In this document: positions 50,263 to 58,216 of the stretch, piece after piece
How positions within the stretch are numbered: the first letter of the stretch is position 1
How the letters are laid out: every line of letters starts with the position of its first letter
Origin: Sphingomonas echinoides ATCC 14820
Lineage (GTDB): Bacteria; Pseudomonadota; Alphaproteobacteria; Sphingomonadales; Sphingomonadaceae
Assembly (NCBI RefSeq): GCF_000241465.1
Contig: NZ_JH584235.1
Location: forward strand, 1,039,256-1,103,255
Reading direction: 5' to 3'
Length of the DNA stretch: 64,000 nt
Program-made: the position numbers and the translations under genes
The notes under the pieces: model-generated
Database searches by the model: none
What the model was told of the DNA's origin: nothing
Seen by the model: only the letters and a program-made list of their open reading frames with translations

Positions 50263-51639
50263 TCACGCCGTCAGCGGGATGACGATCGCCACGATCAGGC
50301 CGGGCGCATGATCCCCCAGCTCCAGACGCCCGCCATGCAACCGGGCGACCGCCTCGACCAGCGCCATGCCGAGCCCCGCCCCCGGCACACTGCGCGCGAC
50401 ATCCAGCCGCCCGAACCGACGCAGCGCCTGCGCCCGGTCAGCCTCGGCAATGCCCGGGCCGCGATCGGCAACCTGAAAGCGCGCTTCGTCCGGACCGATC
50501 ACCAGCCCGAGCCGGATCTCGCCACCCTGTGCCGCATGGCGCAGTGCATTGTCGATCAGATTGGCGATCGCCTGCGTCATCAACTCGCGGTGCAGCACGA
50601 CGTGCGGCGGGTACGCGTCGATCGCAATCTCGAACCGCATCCCGGAATCCTCGATCACCGGTCCGTAAAGCTCGGCAATCTCCTCCATCAACGCCGCCGG
50701 GTCGATCGGTGCCAGACGGTCGCGCGGGACCGATTCGGCGCGCGTGATTTCGATCATCGTCGACAGCATCCGCATCACCAGATCGGTCTCGATCAGCAGC
50801 CCGCCCATCGCCGCCTCGCGCTGCGCCGGGTCGGCCTGCAGCACCGCCACCTCGGCCTTGGCGCGTAGCCGGGCGAGCGGAGAGCGCAAATCGTGCGCCA
50901 GGCCATCGGTGACGATCCGCAATTCGGTCATCAGCCGCTCGGTCTTGTCGAGCATGGCGTTGAGCCGCGACGCCAGTCGGTCGAACGCGTCGCCACCCCC
51001 CGGATGCCCCGCCGCCGGATTGACCACGCGGCGCGACAGGTCACCGCTCGCAACCCCTTCGATCACATCGGCAACCCGGTCGAGCCGCCGCCCGACATAG
51101 CGGGTCACAATCAACCCGCCCCCAATGCCAAGCGCCAGCGACAGCAGCATCGCCGCAGCAAGCGCGCGCTCGATCCCCTGTTGCTCCTGCTCCCAATCGT
51201 CGAGCAAGCGCCCGCTGACCAATCGATACGGGCCGACCTCACGCACCGCATACCCCGCCTCGCGCTCCAGCCACGGGCTCGAATCCCCCATGCGTCCGAT
51301 GCGGAAGATGGTGGGTGCAGGTGCGCCGCTGCCGACGATCGCCGGGCCGATGCCAGCAACGCGTCGCCCATCGGCAGCGATCACCGCGACGATGCGCGAA
51401 CGATCTCCATTTGCGCGCCCCTCGTCGATCGTCCGCGCTAGCGCAGGGAGCCCGCCAGCGCGATAAATTGCCACCAGCCCCTCCGATTCCTCGACGGTAT
51501 CGCGGCGCAACTCGTCGATCGCCTGATCGCGCACAAGCTTCCAGACGAACGCGACCAGTGCGACATTGGAGGTGAGCCCCAGCAGAATTGCCAGCAGCGC
51601 GATCCGCGCGGTTACCGACAGGCGGGACGAGAAGGAAAT
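50263..51639 (-). CDS. membrane sensor histidine kinase (OmpR-partner type)
   Basis: The first ATG/GTG in frame is GTG 51534, but that start would cut off an obvious first membrane helix. The frame stays open upstream, with a helix segment 'ARIALLAILLGLTSNVALVA', to an ATT at 51639 two bases after the regulator stop codon; I give that as the likely extent (458 residues). Then follow a periplasmic region, a second helix ('AAAMLLSLALGIGGGLIVTR'), HAMP, HisKA with the His in 'LAHDLRSPL' (about residue 249), and HATPase_c ('NLIDNALRHA', 'DRGPGIAEAD', 'GAGLGMALVEA'). Either a non-canonical start or a sequence error explains the missing start. Signal unknown. Confidence 0.85.
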   Translation of the reverse strand: MSFSSRLSVTARIALLAILLGLTSNVALVAFVWKLVRDQAIDELRRDTVEESEGLVAIYRAGGLPALARTIDEGRANGDRSRIVAVIAADGRRVAGIGPAIVGSGAPAPTIFRIGRMGDSSPWLEREAGYAVREVGPYRLVSGRLLDDWEQEQQGIERALAAAMLLSLALGIGGGLIVTRYVGRRLDRVADVIEGVASGDLSRRVVNPAAGHPGGGDAFDRLASRLNAMLDKTERLMTELRIVTDGLAHDLRSPLARLRAKAEVAVLQADPAQREAAMGGLLIETDLVMRMLSTMIEITRAESVPRDRLAPIDPAALMEEIAELYGPVIEDSGMRFEIAIDAYPPHVVLHRELMTQAIANLIDNALRHAAQGGEIRLGLVIGPDEARFQVADRGPGIAEADRAQALRRFGRLDVARSVPGAGLGMALVEAVARLHGGRLELGDHAPGLIVAIVIPLTA

Positions 51640-51641
51640 GG

Positions 51642-52343
51642 CTATGGCTCGACCGATAACCGATACCCGGCCCCACGCACCGTGTGCAGGATCGGTGCGG
51701 CGAAGCCCTCCTCAAGCTTGCGGCGCAACCGCCCGATATGCACATCGACCACGTTCGATCCCGGATCGAAATGATAGTTCCAGATCTTCTCCAGCATCAT
51801 CGTGCGCGTGACGACTTGTCCGGCATGGCGTGCGAGATATTCGAGCAGGTTGAATTCGCGCGCGCCGAGTTGAATGGGCCGCCCCGCGCGGGCGACCGTG
51901 CGCCCGAGCAAATCGATTTCCAGATCCCCGACCGACAAGCGCGTCGCCTGCCCCTCCCCCACGCCACGATCGACGCGGCGGAAGATCGCATCGATGCGTG
52001 CGGTCAGCTCGGCAAAGGAAAACGGCTTCACCAGATAATCATCGGCACCGGCATTCAATCCGTCGATCCGGTCGTCGACTGTGCCCAGCGCCGAGAGGAT
52101 CAAGGTCGGCGTACGTACCCCGGCCGCGCGAATCGCGCCGAGCATCGCAATGCCGTTCAGCCCCGGCAACATGCGGTCGGCGATGATGAGATCGAAAATG
52201 CCCTCGCTCGCCAGAAACAAGCCGTCGCGCCCATCCGAGCAGGATTCGACCGCAAAGCCCGCCTCGCTCAAGCCCTTGGCGAGATAGGCGGAGGTGGAGC
52301 TATCGTCCTCGACGATCAGGATCTTGCGGGTCACAGGCGGCAT
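51642..52343 (-). CDS. OmpR/PhoB-type response regulator
   Basis: About 233 residues. Receiver: 'KILIVEDDSSTSAYLAKGLS', phospho-acceptor Asp56 in 'LIIADRMLPGLNG', Lys in 'YLVKPFSFAEL'. Winged-helix effector: 'LGAREFNLLEYLARHAGQVV', 'MLEKIWNYHFDPGSNVVDVH', 'GRLRRKLEEGFAAPILHTVR'. It resembles CzcR/QseB-like regulators. ATG 52343 is chosen because the receiver starts there; the open frame extends to 52502 without conserved sequence. It lies in the ribosomal superoperon between adk and rpsM and is followed by its kinase within two bases. Confidence 0.94.
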   Translation of the reverse strand: MPPVTRKILIVEDDSSTSAYLAKGLSEAGFAVESCSDGRDGLFLASEGIFDLIIADRMLPGLNGIAMLGAIRAAGVRTPTLILSALGTVDDRIDGLNAGADDYLVKPFSFAELTARIDAIFRRVDRGVGEGQATRLSVGDLEIDLLGRTVARAGRPIQLGAREFNLLEYLARHAGQVVTRTMMLEKIWNYHFDPGSNVVDVHIGRLRRKLEEGFAAPILHTVRGAGYRLSVEP

Positions 52344-52409
52344 TCCGGGCGGTTTCCTCGTGCCTAGAATGAAATGAGGCCGACGGAAAGCATGCCTTCC
52401 GCCGGCCAA

Positions 52410-52435
52410 CGACACTCCCGGGAGTGCGAGTGTCG
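52410..52435. promoter_or_regulatory. palindromic operator-like site upstream of the response regulator
   Basis: CGACACTC (52410-52417) and GAGTGTCG (52428-52435) form a perfect eight-base inverted repeat, overlapping a 12-base palindrome ACTCCCGGGAGT (52414-52425). Another near-palindrome lies at 52385-52400. The 252-base gap between adk and the regulator is otherwise featureless. It may be an operator for the regulator itself or a weak adk terminator without a T-run. Confidence 0.4.
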
Positions 52436-52595
52436 ATCTCGTGAATACATTTCCGGCCAGCGTGCATGGCCTGCGCCCTTCATGCGCCGGTCGCGCATCC
52501 AACGCGATGACACTGAGGTGACGAAAATGTCATTCGGCCGAGAAACGCCTCACACACCGCCAGCGTGCGCCCGCATTGTCTTTTGTGCCAAACGG

Positions 52596-53246
52596 TCAGC
52601 GCGCGTCGAGGATCGCCTCGATCGCACGCGTCACGTCGCCAATGTCGCCCATGCCATCGACCCGCGCGAGCAACCCGCGCGCCTGGTAAATCGGGATAAT
52701 CGGCTCGGTTTTGGCACGATATTCGGCCATGCGCGTGCGCACGGTTTCCTCATTGTCGTCGGGACGGCGCTTGAACTCATGCCCGCCGCACACGTCGCAG
52801 GTCCCGGCGACCTTGGGCTGCTTGAAGCTGTCATGATAGCCCGCGCCACAGCTGGCACAGGTATAGCGACCGACGATGCGTGCGACGAGCGCATCCTCAT
52901 TCACGTCGAGTTCAATCACGGTGTCGAGCTTGCGGCCATGCTGGGCAAGGATCGTATCGAGCGATTCGACCTGGGCCGCAGTCCGCGGATATCCGTCGAA
53001 AATCGTGCCTTGCTCGAGCGAGAGCGTGCCCAGCTTGTCATCGATCAACGCGGAGACGATCTCGTCGGAGACGAGCGCGCCCGAATCCATAACTGCCGCA
53101 ACTTGATGGCCGAGTGGCGTGTCCGCCTTGCGCGCGGCGCGCAGCATGTCGCCGGTCGAAAGCTGGATCATACCGCGATCCGCTTCCAAATGGCTCGCCT
53201 GCGTGCCCTTACCGGCTCCGGGCGGCCCCAACAGGATGATGTTCAA
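52596..53246 (-). CDS. adk: adenylate kinase
   Basis: 216 residues. It interconverts ATP+AMP and 2 ADP. P-loop 'GPPGAGKGTQA', AMP-binding 'LSTGDMLRAA', 'FDGYPRTAAQ', and a LID with four cysteines in 'CASCGAGYHDSF' and 'CDVCGG', marking the zinc-finger, long-LID class. Located after secY, as in many spc operons, with 40 bases between. Confidence 0.98.
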   Translation of the reverse strand: MNIILLGPPGAGKGTQASHLEADRGMIQLSTGDMLRAARKADTPLGHQVAAVMDSGALVSDEIVSALIDDKLGTLSLEQGTIFDGYPRTAAQVESLDTILAQHGRKLDTVIELDVNEDALVARIVGRYTCASCGAGYHDSFKQPKVAGTCDVCGGHEFKRRPDDNEETVRTRMAEYRAKTEPIIPIYQARGLLARVDGMGDIGDVTRAIEAILDAR

Positions 53247-53286
53247 TACGCTCTCCCCAATCGCCGTGGCGACTCGCGTTCCGCTT

Positions 53287-54639
53287 TTAGCGGAGACGCC
53301 CGCCCTTCAGCTTCGCCTTCTTGATCAGATCGCCATATTGATGCGCAAGCAAATGGCTCTGAATCTGCGTCACCGTATCCATTGTTACGTTGACCACGAT
53401 CAGCAAGCTAGTGCCACCAAGGTAGAACGGGATCGACAGCGCCGACACCAGATATTCCGGCAAGAGGCAGATGATCGCCAGATACCCGGCACCGATCACG
53501 GTGATGCGGGTCAGCACATAATCGAAATACGCCTCGGTGTTCTTGCCCGGGCGGATGCCGGGGATGAAGCCGCCATAGCGCTTGAGATTGTCGGCGGTCT
53601 CTTCCGGGTTGAACACCACGGCAGTGTAGAAGAACGAGAAGAACACGATGCCAGCGCCGTAGAGCAGCATGTACACCAGCGACCCGTGCTGCAGATATTG
53701 GTTGAGCGTGATGACGACGTCACCCCACCAGGTTTCCTTGCCGCCCGCCGGCTGCTTGCCGGCCAGCTGCATCACGGTCAGCGGCATTAGCAGCAGCGAC
53801 GAAGCGAAAATCGGCGGGATCACACCGGCGGTGTTGATCTTGAGCGGCAGATGGCTGCGGTCGGCCTGCATGCCGCGCTGCGTCTGGCGCTTGGGATATT
53901 GGATCAGGATGCGGCGCTGCGCGCGCTCCATGAAGCAGATGAACAGGATCAGGCCCGCCACCGCGACGATGATGCCAAGGATCTTGAACCCGTCGAGGTT
54001 CCCGGCGCGGCCGCCCTCGGCCAGCGTGTAGAGCGTCGTCGGCAAGTTCGCGACGATACCCGCCATGATGATCAGCGACATGCCGTTGCCGATGCCGCGG
54101 CTGGTGATCTGCTCACCGATCCACATCAGGAACATCGTGCCGCCAACCAGGCTGACGATCGACCCGGCGATGAACATCGGCCCCGGATTCACAACGACGC
54201 CCTGGCTCTCAAAGCCAAGCGTCAGGAAATAGCCCTGGATGATGGTCAGCGCGACGGTGCCGTAGCGCGTATATTGGTTGAGCCGCTTGCGCCCGCTCTC
54301 GCCTTCCTTCTTGATGGCGGCGAGCGTCGGCGACAGCGAGGTCGCGAGCTGCACCACGATCGAGGCGGTGATGTAGGGCGTGACACCCAGAGCGATCAGA
54401 CTGGCGCGCTTGAGCGAGCCGCCCGAGAAAGCGTTGAAGAAATCGAGCACGCCACCGCTGGTGCGGCTGGCCAGTTCGGTCAGCGCGGTCGGATCGATCC
54501 CCGGCAGCGGCACGTAGCTGAGCAGGCGGAACACGATCAGCGCGCCGATGGTAAACCACAGCCGCTTCTTGAGGTCGGTCGCCTGTGCGAATTTCGACAG
54601 GCTGATGCTGGAAGCCATCTGGTCGGCTGCGGATGCCAT
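53287..54639 (-). CDS. secY: preprotein translocase subunit SecY
   Basis: 450 residues with ten membrane helices; the central pore subunit of the Sec translocon. Landmarks are 'KRLWFTIGALIVFRLLSYVP', 'LGVTPYITASIVVQLAT', the cytoplasmic loop 'YTRYGTVALTIIQGYFLTLG', 'GNGMSLIIMAGIVANLPTTL' and 'NPEETADNLKRYGGFIPGIR'. The C-terminal tail is basic ('IKKAKLKGGRLR'). A terminator-like hairpin lies about 33 bases upstream of its start. Confidence 0.98.
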   Translation of the reverse strand: MASAADQMASSISLSKFAQATDLKKRLWFTIGALIVFRLLSYVPLPGIDPTALTELASRTSGGVLDFFNAFSGGSLKRASLIALGVTPYITASIVVQLATSLSPTLAAIKKEGESGRKRLNQYTRYGTVALTIIQGYFLTLGFESQGVVVNPGPMFIAGSIVSLVGGTMFLMWIGEQITSRGIGNGMSLIIMAGIVANLPTTLYTLAEGGRAGNLDGFKILGIIVAVAGLILFICFMERAQRRILIQYPKRQTQRGMQADRSHLPLKINTAGVIPPIFASSLLLMPLTVMQLAGKQPAGGKETWWGDVVITLNQYLQHGSLVYMLLYGAGIVFFSFFYTAVVFNPEETADNLKRYGGFIPGIRPGKNTEAYFDYVLTRITVIGAGYLAIICLLPEYLVSALSIPFYLGGTSLLIVVNVTMDTVTQIQSHLLAHQYGDLIKKAKLKGGRLR

Positions 54640-54672
54640 GTGCGTCTATCGTCCTGGATGCAGTAGCGGCGG

Positions 54673-54711
54673 AAACAAAAGCGGCGGGAAACGTGTTACC
54701 GCCCCGCCGCT
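54673..54711 (-). terminator. terminator-like hairpin / attenuator candidate before secY
   Basis: AGCGGCGGG and CCCGCCGCT arms (54703-54711 and 54680-54688) form a perfect nine-base GC stem with a 14-base loop. On the minus strand it is followed by TTTGTTT. Only about 33 bases separate it from the secY ATG, leaving no room for a promoter in between, so it may attenuate secY-adk transcription. Confidence 0.6.
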
Positions 54712-54777
54712 CATATAGGGGCCCAAGCGGGCTTGTCTAATGGGTTGCGCGAAGAGATCGCGCCGACCTGCCCCTAT

Positions 54778-54854
54778 CCGTTCGTTTCGAGCGTAGTCGA
54801 GAAACCCCGCGCAGCGCTTGATACCTGTTTCTCGACTTCGCTCGAAACGAACGG
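54778..54854. repeat. 28-base inverted repeat
   Basis: CCGTTCGTTTCGAGCG.. (54778-54805) and its reverse complement (54827-54854) match at 27 of 28 positions, separated by 21 bases. The motif 'TTTCGAGCG(A/T)AGTCGAGAAAC' is, from general experience, a repeat found many times in Sphingomonad genomes; only this pair lies in the window. Confidence 0.8.
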
Positions 54855-54898
54855 AGCGAGCGACAGAGCGCGTCTAAAAGCCGGGATCGCTTAAACGA

Positions 54899-54934
54899 TT
54901 TGTCCCGAACAGCGGGGTCGCCGTTCGGGACAAA
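54899..54934 (-). terminator. hairpin after rplO
   Basis: TTTGTCCCGAAC (54899-54910) and GTTCGGGACAAA (54923-54934) are perfect 12-base reverse complements with a 12-base loop. It begins 20 bases after the rplO stop on the minus strand. The following bases are AT-rich but not a clean T-run, so it is a moderate terminator or processing-site candidate. Confidence 0.55.
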
Positions 54935-54953
54935 GAGTATCAGATCGTCCGGC

Positions 54954-55496
54954 TTACGCCTTGAACGATTCCTTGTGCGCCTTGCGCTCGCGATACTTGA
55001 CGCCCTTCTTGGCGGCAGCCTTTTCAGCGGCAGGAACGACGTGGATCACGTCGACCGAACCACCGGCCTTTTCGACCGCTTCGATCGCGCCCTTGGACGC
55101 GCCGGCCACGGTGAACGACAGCTTGGTGGTCAGTTCGCCCTTGCCGAGCAGACGGACGCCGTCCTTGCCACCGCGCGCGAGGCCAGCAGCCTTCAGCGCG
55201 TTGTGATCGAGCGTCGCGCCAGCTTCGATCTTGCCTGCGTCGACCGCAACCTGGATCGCGCCGAGGTTCACCTCAGCATAATCCTTGGCGAAGATGTTGT
55301 TGAAGCCACGCTTCGGCAGACGCATGTGGAGCGGCATCTGGCCGCCCTCGAAGCCGGCGATGGAAACGCCCTCGCGGCTCTTCTGGCCCTTCTGGCCACG
55401 GCCTGCGGTCTTGCCCTTGCCCGAACCGATACCACGGCCGACGCGCATTTTCGACTTACGCGCACCGGCGTTGTCACGGATATCATTGAGTTTCAT
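54954..55496 (-). CDS. rplO: 50S ribosomal protein L15
   Basis: 180 residues. '[20 protein letters not shown]', '[20 protein letters not shown]', '[19 protein letters not shown]' and '[20 protein letters not shown]' identify it. A Lys/Ala-rich C-terminal tail of about 25 residues is a common alphaproteobacterial extension. It is set apart from rpmD and secY by gaps that carry repeats. Confidence 0.98.
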   Translation of the reverse strand: MKLNDIRDNAGARKSKMRVGRGIGSGKGKTAGRGQKGQKSREGVSIAGFEGGQMPLHMRLPKRGFNNIFAKDYAEVNLGAIQVAVDAGKIEAGATLDHNALKAAGLARGGKDGVRLLGKGELTTKLSFTVAGASKGAIEAVEKAGGSVDVIHVVPAAEKAAAKKGVKYRERKAHKESFKA

Positions 55497-55540
55497 GTGT
55501 GCACTCGCTTTCGCTTTTGACGCGCTGGATAAATGAGGAA

Positions 55541-55557
55541 GGGGGCCGTTAGCCCCC
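55541..55557. terminator. GC hairpin upstream of rplO
   Basis: GGGGGC and GCCCCC (55541-55546 and 55552-55557) flank a five-base loop about 45 bases before rplO. No T-run follows on either strand. It is either a leader structure of rplO or part of the adjacent repeat block. Confidence 0.3.
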
Positions 55558-55582
55558 TGCCCCGGATTTGTCTACTTCTTCT

Positions 55583-55605
55583 CCCTCTCCCCTGTGGGGA
55601 GAGGG
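55583..55605. repeat. palindromic repeat unit 1 between rpmD and rplO
   Basis: CCCTCTCCCC and GGGGAGAGGG (ten bases each, perfect) with loop TGT. The same consensus recurs at 55676-55699, and a further partial copy (GGGGAGAGGGG) follows at 55608. This is a REP-like family based on CCCTCTCCC. Confidence 0.75.
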
Positions 55606-55675
55606 CCGGGGAGAGGGGCTGTAACGGGCGACACCCTTAGTGTTGCCCTGCCCTCTCCCGACCTCGCCTCGGCCA

Positions 55676-55699
55676 CCCTCTCCCGCAAGCGGGAGAGGG
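55676..55699. repeat. palindromic repeat unit 2, abutting rpmD
   Basis: CCCTCTCCCGC and GCGGGAGAGGG (11 bases each, perfect) with loop AA. It ends eight bases before the rpmD stop codon on the opposite orientation, so the rpmD mRNA would end in a strong hairpin. It is the second unit of the block that begins at 55583. Confidence 0.75.
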
Positions 55700-55706
55700 A
55701 GATTGG

Positions 55707-55883
55707 TTACGCCTCGATCTTCACCATGTGCGCGACCTTGCGGATCATGCCACGAACTTCGGGCGTGTCCTGCAGCTCGCGCGTGCGGTGCATCTTGTTG
55801 AGGCCGAGACCGATCAGCGTTGCGCGCTGGTCCTTCTCGCGGCGGATCGGCGAACCGGTCTGCGTGATCTTGATGGTTGCCAT
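55707..55883 (-). CDS. rpmD: 50S ribosomal protein L30
   Basis: 58 residues, too short for many gene tables. The translation begins '[20 protein letters not shown]' and continues '[20 protein letters not shown]' and '[18 protein letters not shown]', the complete L30. It starts six bases after rpsE in the normal rpsE-rpmD-rplO order. It is followed by the palindromic repeat block rather than directly by rplO. Confidence 0.97.
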   Translation of the reverse strand: MATIKITQTGSPIRREKDQRATLIGLGLNKMHRTRELQDTPEVRGMIRKVAHMVKIEA

Positions 55884-55889
55884 GGGACT

Positions 55890-56609
55890 TTACTCCACGA
55901 TCGCTTCGGCTTCAGCCTGGGGTGCTTCCGCACCACCACGGCCGAGCAGATCGGCGATCTTCTTGCCACGACGCTGCGCAACCGACTTCGGGCTCACCTG
56001 GCTGGTCAGCGCCTCGAAGGTCGCACGGATCATGTTGTACGGGTTGGACGTACCGACCGACTTGGTCACCACGTCGGCAACGCCGAGCGATTCGAACACG
56101 GCGCGCATCGGGCCACCGGCGATGATGCCCGTTCCCTGCGGTGCCGAGCGCAGCGTGACGAGACCGGCACCGAAGTGACCGTTACCGTCATGATGCAGCG
56201 TGCGGCCTTCCTTCAGCGGAACGCGGACCATTGCCTTCTTGGCAGCAGCCGTCGCCTTGGAAATGGCTTCCGGCACTTCGCGTGCCTTGCCATGACCGAA
56301 GCCGACACGGCCCTTGCCGTCGCCCACGACGACCAAAGCCGCGAAGCCGAAGCGCTTACCGCCCTTGACCGTCTTCGAGACGCGGTTGATGTGAACCAGC
56401 TTCTCGATCAGCTCTTCGCCGCCATCATCGGCACCGGGGCCGCCACGACCGCGATTGTCGCGACCGCCACGGTTGTCACGGCCGCCACGATTCTGGCCAC
56501 CGCCGCCGGGGCCACCGCGACCACGACCGCCGCGGGGACCGCGGGCGTCGGGAGCGGCTGCGCCTTCGGGAGCTGCCGTAGCTTCGGTTGGAATGTTGTC
56601 GTCAGCCAT
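55890..56609 (-). CDS. rpsE: 30S ribosomal protein S5 with RGG-rich N-terminal extension
   Basis: 239 residues, about 70 longer than the E. coli protein. The conserved part runs from '[20 protein letters not shown]' through '[19 protein letters not shown]' and '[20 protein letters not shown]' to the usual end. Before it are about 65 residues that are Gly/Arg/Asp rich, with repeats such as '[17 protein letters not shown]', resembling RNA-binding RGG tails. A short acidic/Ala-rich C-terminal tail is also present. The ATG at 56609 is the only plausible start for this frame, so the extension is translated. Confidence 0.97.
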   Translation of the reverse strand: MADDNIPTEATAAPEGAAAPDARGPRGGRGRGGPGGGGQNRGGRDNRGGRDNRGRGGPGADDGGEELIEKLVHINRVSKTVKGGKRFGFAALVVVGDGKGRVGFGHGKAREVPEAISKATAAAKKAMVRVPLKEGRTLHHDGNGHFGAGLVTLRSAPQGTGIIAGGPMRAVFESLGVADVVTKSVGTSNPYNMIRATFEALTSQVSPKSVAQRRGKKIADLLGRGGAEAPQAEAEAIVE

Positions 56610-56611
56610 AA

Positions 56612-56971
56612 TTAGAACTCCAATCCGGCTTCACGCGCGGCAGTCGCCAACGCCTTGACGCGACCGTGGAACAGGAAGCCACCGCGATCGAACACGACCT
56701 GCGTGACGCCAGCAGCCTTGCAGGCCTCGGCGATGCGGGTGCCGACAGCCGTCGCTGCGTCGATGTTGGCGCCGGACGTGTCGCGCACGTCCTTTTCCAG
56801 CGTCGAAGCAGCTGCGATCGTCACGCCCTGCGCGTCGTCGATGATCTGCGCATAGATGTGGCGGCCCGAGCGATGGATCGACAGCCGCGGACGGCCCGAT
56901 CCACGCGCACGGAGCGCGGTGCGGTTGCGGCGGCGCCGCTTCTCGAAGAGAGACATACCCTTGGTCGACAT
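56612..56971 (-). CDS. rplR: 50S ribosomal protein L18
   Basis: 119 residues: '[20 protein letters not shown]', '[20 protein letters not shown]', '[20 protein letters not shown]'. A 5S-rRNA-binding protein. Its start overlaps the stop codon of rplF by one base, and rpsE starts two bases after its end. Confidence 0.99.
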   Translation of the reverse strand: MSTKGMSLFEKRRRRNRTALRARGSGRPRLSIHRSGRHIYAQIIDDAQGVTIAAASTLEKDVRDTSGANIDAATAVGTRIAEACKAAGVTQVVFDRGGFLFHGRVKALATAAREAGLEF

Positions 56972-57504
56972 TACTTCTTCTTCCCTTCCTTGCGGAAGAT
57001 GAACTCGCCGTCGTACTTGATGCCCTTGCCCTTATACGGCTCGGGCTTGCGCCAGCGACGGATTTCAGCGGCCAGCTGGCCGACCTTCTGCTTGTCGGAA
57101 CCCGAAATCTCGACCGTCGTGTTGTCCGGGGTCTTGACTTCGATCCCTTCCGGCACGTCGATGTTGACGTCGTGGCTGTAGCCGAGCTTGAGGTTCAGCG
57201 TCTTGCCCTGAACCGCAGCGCGGTAGCCCACGCCATTGATCAGCAGCTTCTTGGTGAAGCCGTCCGACACGCCGGTGATGAGGTTCTGCACCAGCGTACG
57301 CTGCATGCCCCAGAACGCGCGAGCGCGCTTGGTCTCATTCGCCGGGTTGACGGCGATGCCGCCATCTTCAAGCACATAGCTGATCTCTTCGCGCAGCGGC
57401 ATGGCGAGGGTGCCCTTGGGCCCCTTCACGCTGAGCTGCTGGCCTTCGATCGTCGCGGTCACGCCGCTCGGGATCGTGACCGGCTTTTTACCGATGCGGC
57501 TCAT
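56971..57504 (-). CDS. rplF: 50S ribosomal protein L6
   Basis: 177 residues. '[20 protein letters not shown]', '[12 protein letters not shown]' and the C-terminal '[20 protein letters not shown]' with 'YKGKGIKY' are L6 landmarks. Its start overlaps the end of rpsH by one base. Confidence 0.99.
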   Translation of the reverse strand: MSRIGKKPVTIPSGVTATIEGQQLSVKGPKGTLAMPLREEISYVLEDGGIAVNPANETKRARAFWGMQRTLVQNLITGVSDGFTKKLLINGVGYRAAVQGKTLNLKLGYSHDVNIDVPEGIEVKTPDNTTVEISGSDKQKVGQLAAEIRRWRKPEPYKGKGIKYDGEFIFRKEGKKK

Positions 57505-57899
57505 CAGAACACCTCCGCGAGGACTTCGCCGCCGACATTCTGTTCGCGCGCTTCGGCGTCGGACAGAACGCCGCGAGGCGTGGAGACGATCGTGATGCCA
57601 AGGCCATTCATGACCCGCGGCAGTTCGGTCGAAGCCGAATAGACGCGACGGCCAGGCTTGGACACGCGCGCGACATGCTTGATCGCGGGCTGGCCCTCGA
57701 AATACTTCAGCTCGATGCGGATGCCGGCCGCAGGGCCCATCTGCTCTTCGCTATAGCCACGGATATAGCCCTCGCGCTGGAGCACGTCGAGCACGCGGGC
57801 CCGCAGCTTGGAGCCCGGCGTCAGGACGGAGTCCTTGCGCGCGCGCTGGCCGTTGCGGATGCGGGTGAGCATATCACCCAGGGGATCGGTCAATGCCAT
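57504..57899 (-). CDS. rpsH: 30S ribosomal protein S8
   Basis: 131 residues. '[20 protein letters not shown]', '[13 protein letters not shown]' and the C-terminal '[20 protein letters not shown]' are diagnostic. In E. coli S8 represses the spc operon at the L5 leader; no matching site was identified here. Confidence 0.99.
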   Translation of the reverse strand: MALTDPLGDMLTRIRNGQRARKDSVLTPGSKLRARVLDVLQREGYIRGYSEEQMGPAAGIRIELKYFEGQPAIKHVARVSKPGRRVYSASTELPRVMNGLGITIVSTPRGVLSDAEAREQNVGGEVLAEVF

Positions 57900-57909
57900 C
57901 TGTTGATCC

Positions 57910-58215
57910 TTACCAGCTCGACTTCGTAACGCCCGGGATCAGGCCCTTGTTGGCCAGATCGCGCAGCTGAATACGGCAGAGGCGGAACTTGCGATAATAT
58001 GCGCGCGGACGACCGGTCAGCTCGCAGCGGTTGCGGATGCGCGTCGGGTTGCCGTTGCGGGGGATCTCGGCCATCTTGAGACGGGCTTCGATCCGCTCGC
58101 CGTCGCTGAGCGACGTATCGGCAGCGATCGCCTTCAGCGCCGCGTACTTGGGCGCATACTTCTTGACCAGCATCTTGCGACGCTCGTTCTTGTTGACAGA
58201 ACTTACCTTCGCCAT
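57910..58215 (-). CDS. rpsN: 30S ribosomal protein S14
   Basis: 101 residues, the long form without zinc-binding cysteines (C-minus type): '[20 protein letters not shown]', '[20 protein letters not shown]', '[19 protein letters not shown]'. Between rplE and rpsH, each within about ten bases. Confidence 0.99.
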   Translation of the reverse strand: MAKVSSVNKNERRKMLVKKYAPKYAALKAIAADTSLSDGERIEARLKMAEIPRNGNPTRIRNRCELTGRPRAYYRKFRLCRIQLRDLANKGLIPGVTKSSW

Positions 58216-58216
58216 C

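Larger units (their letters stand above)
54640..54953. other. non-coding gap between rplO and secY
   Basis: 314 bases with no gene. From the rplO side it holds a 12-base-pair hairpin (54899-54934), a 28-base inverted repeat (54778-54854) and a terminator-like hairpin (54673-54711) just before secY. It is the longest non-coding stretch of the window and breaks an otherwise compact ribosomal operon. Confidence 0.8.

Noticed and set aside
45181..55699. CRISPR array or integrated mobile element from the repeats
   Set aside because: The repeats are palindromes in intergenic gaps without regular spacers, and no cas, transposase or integrase gene is present.
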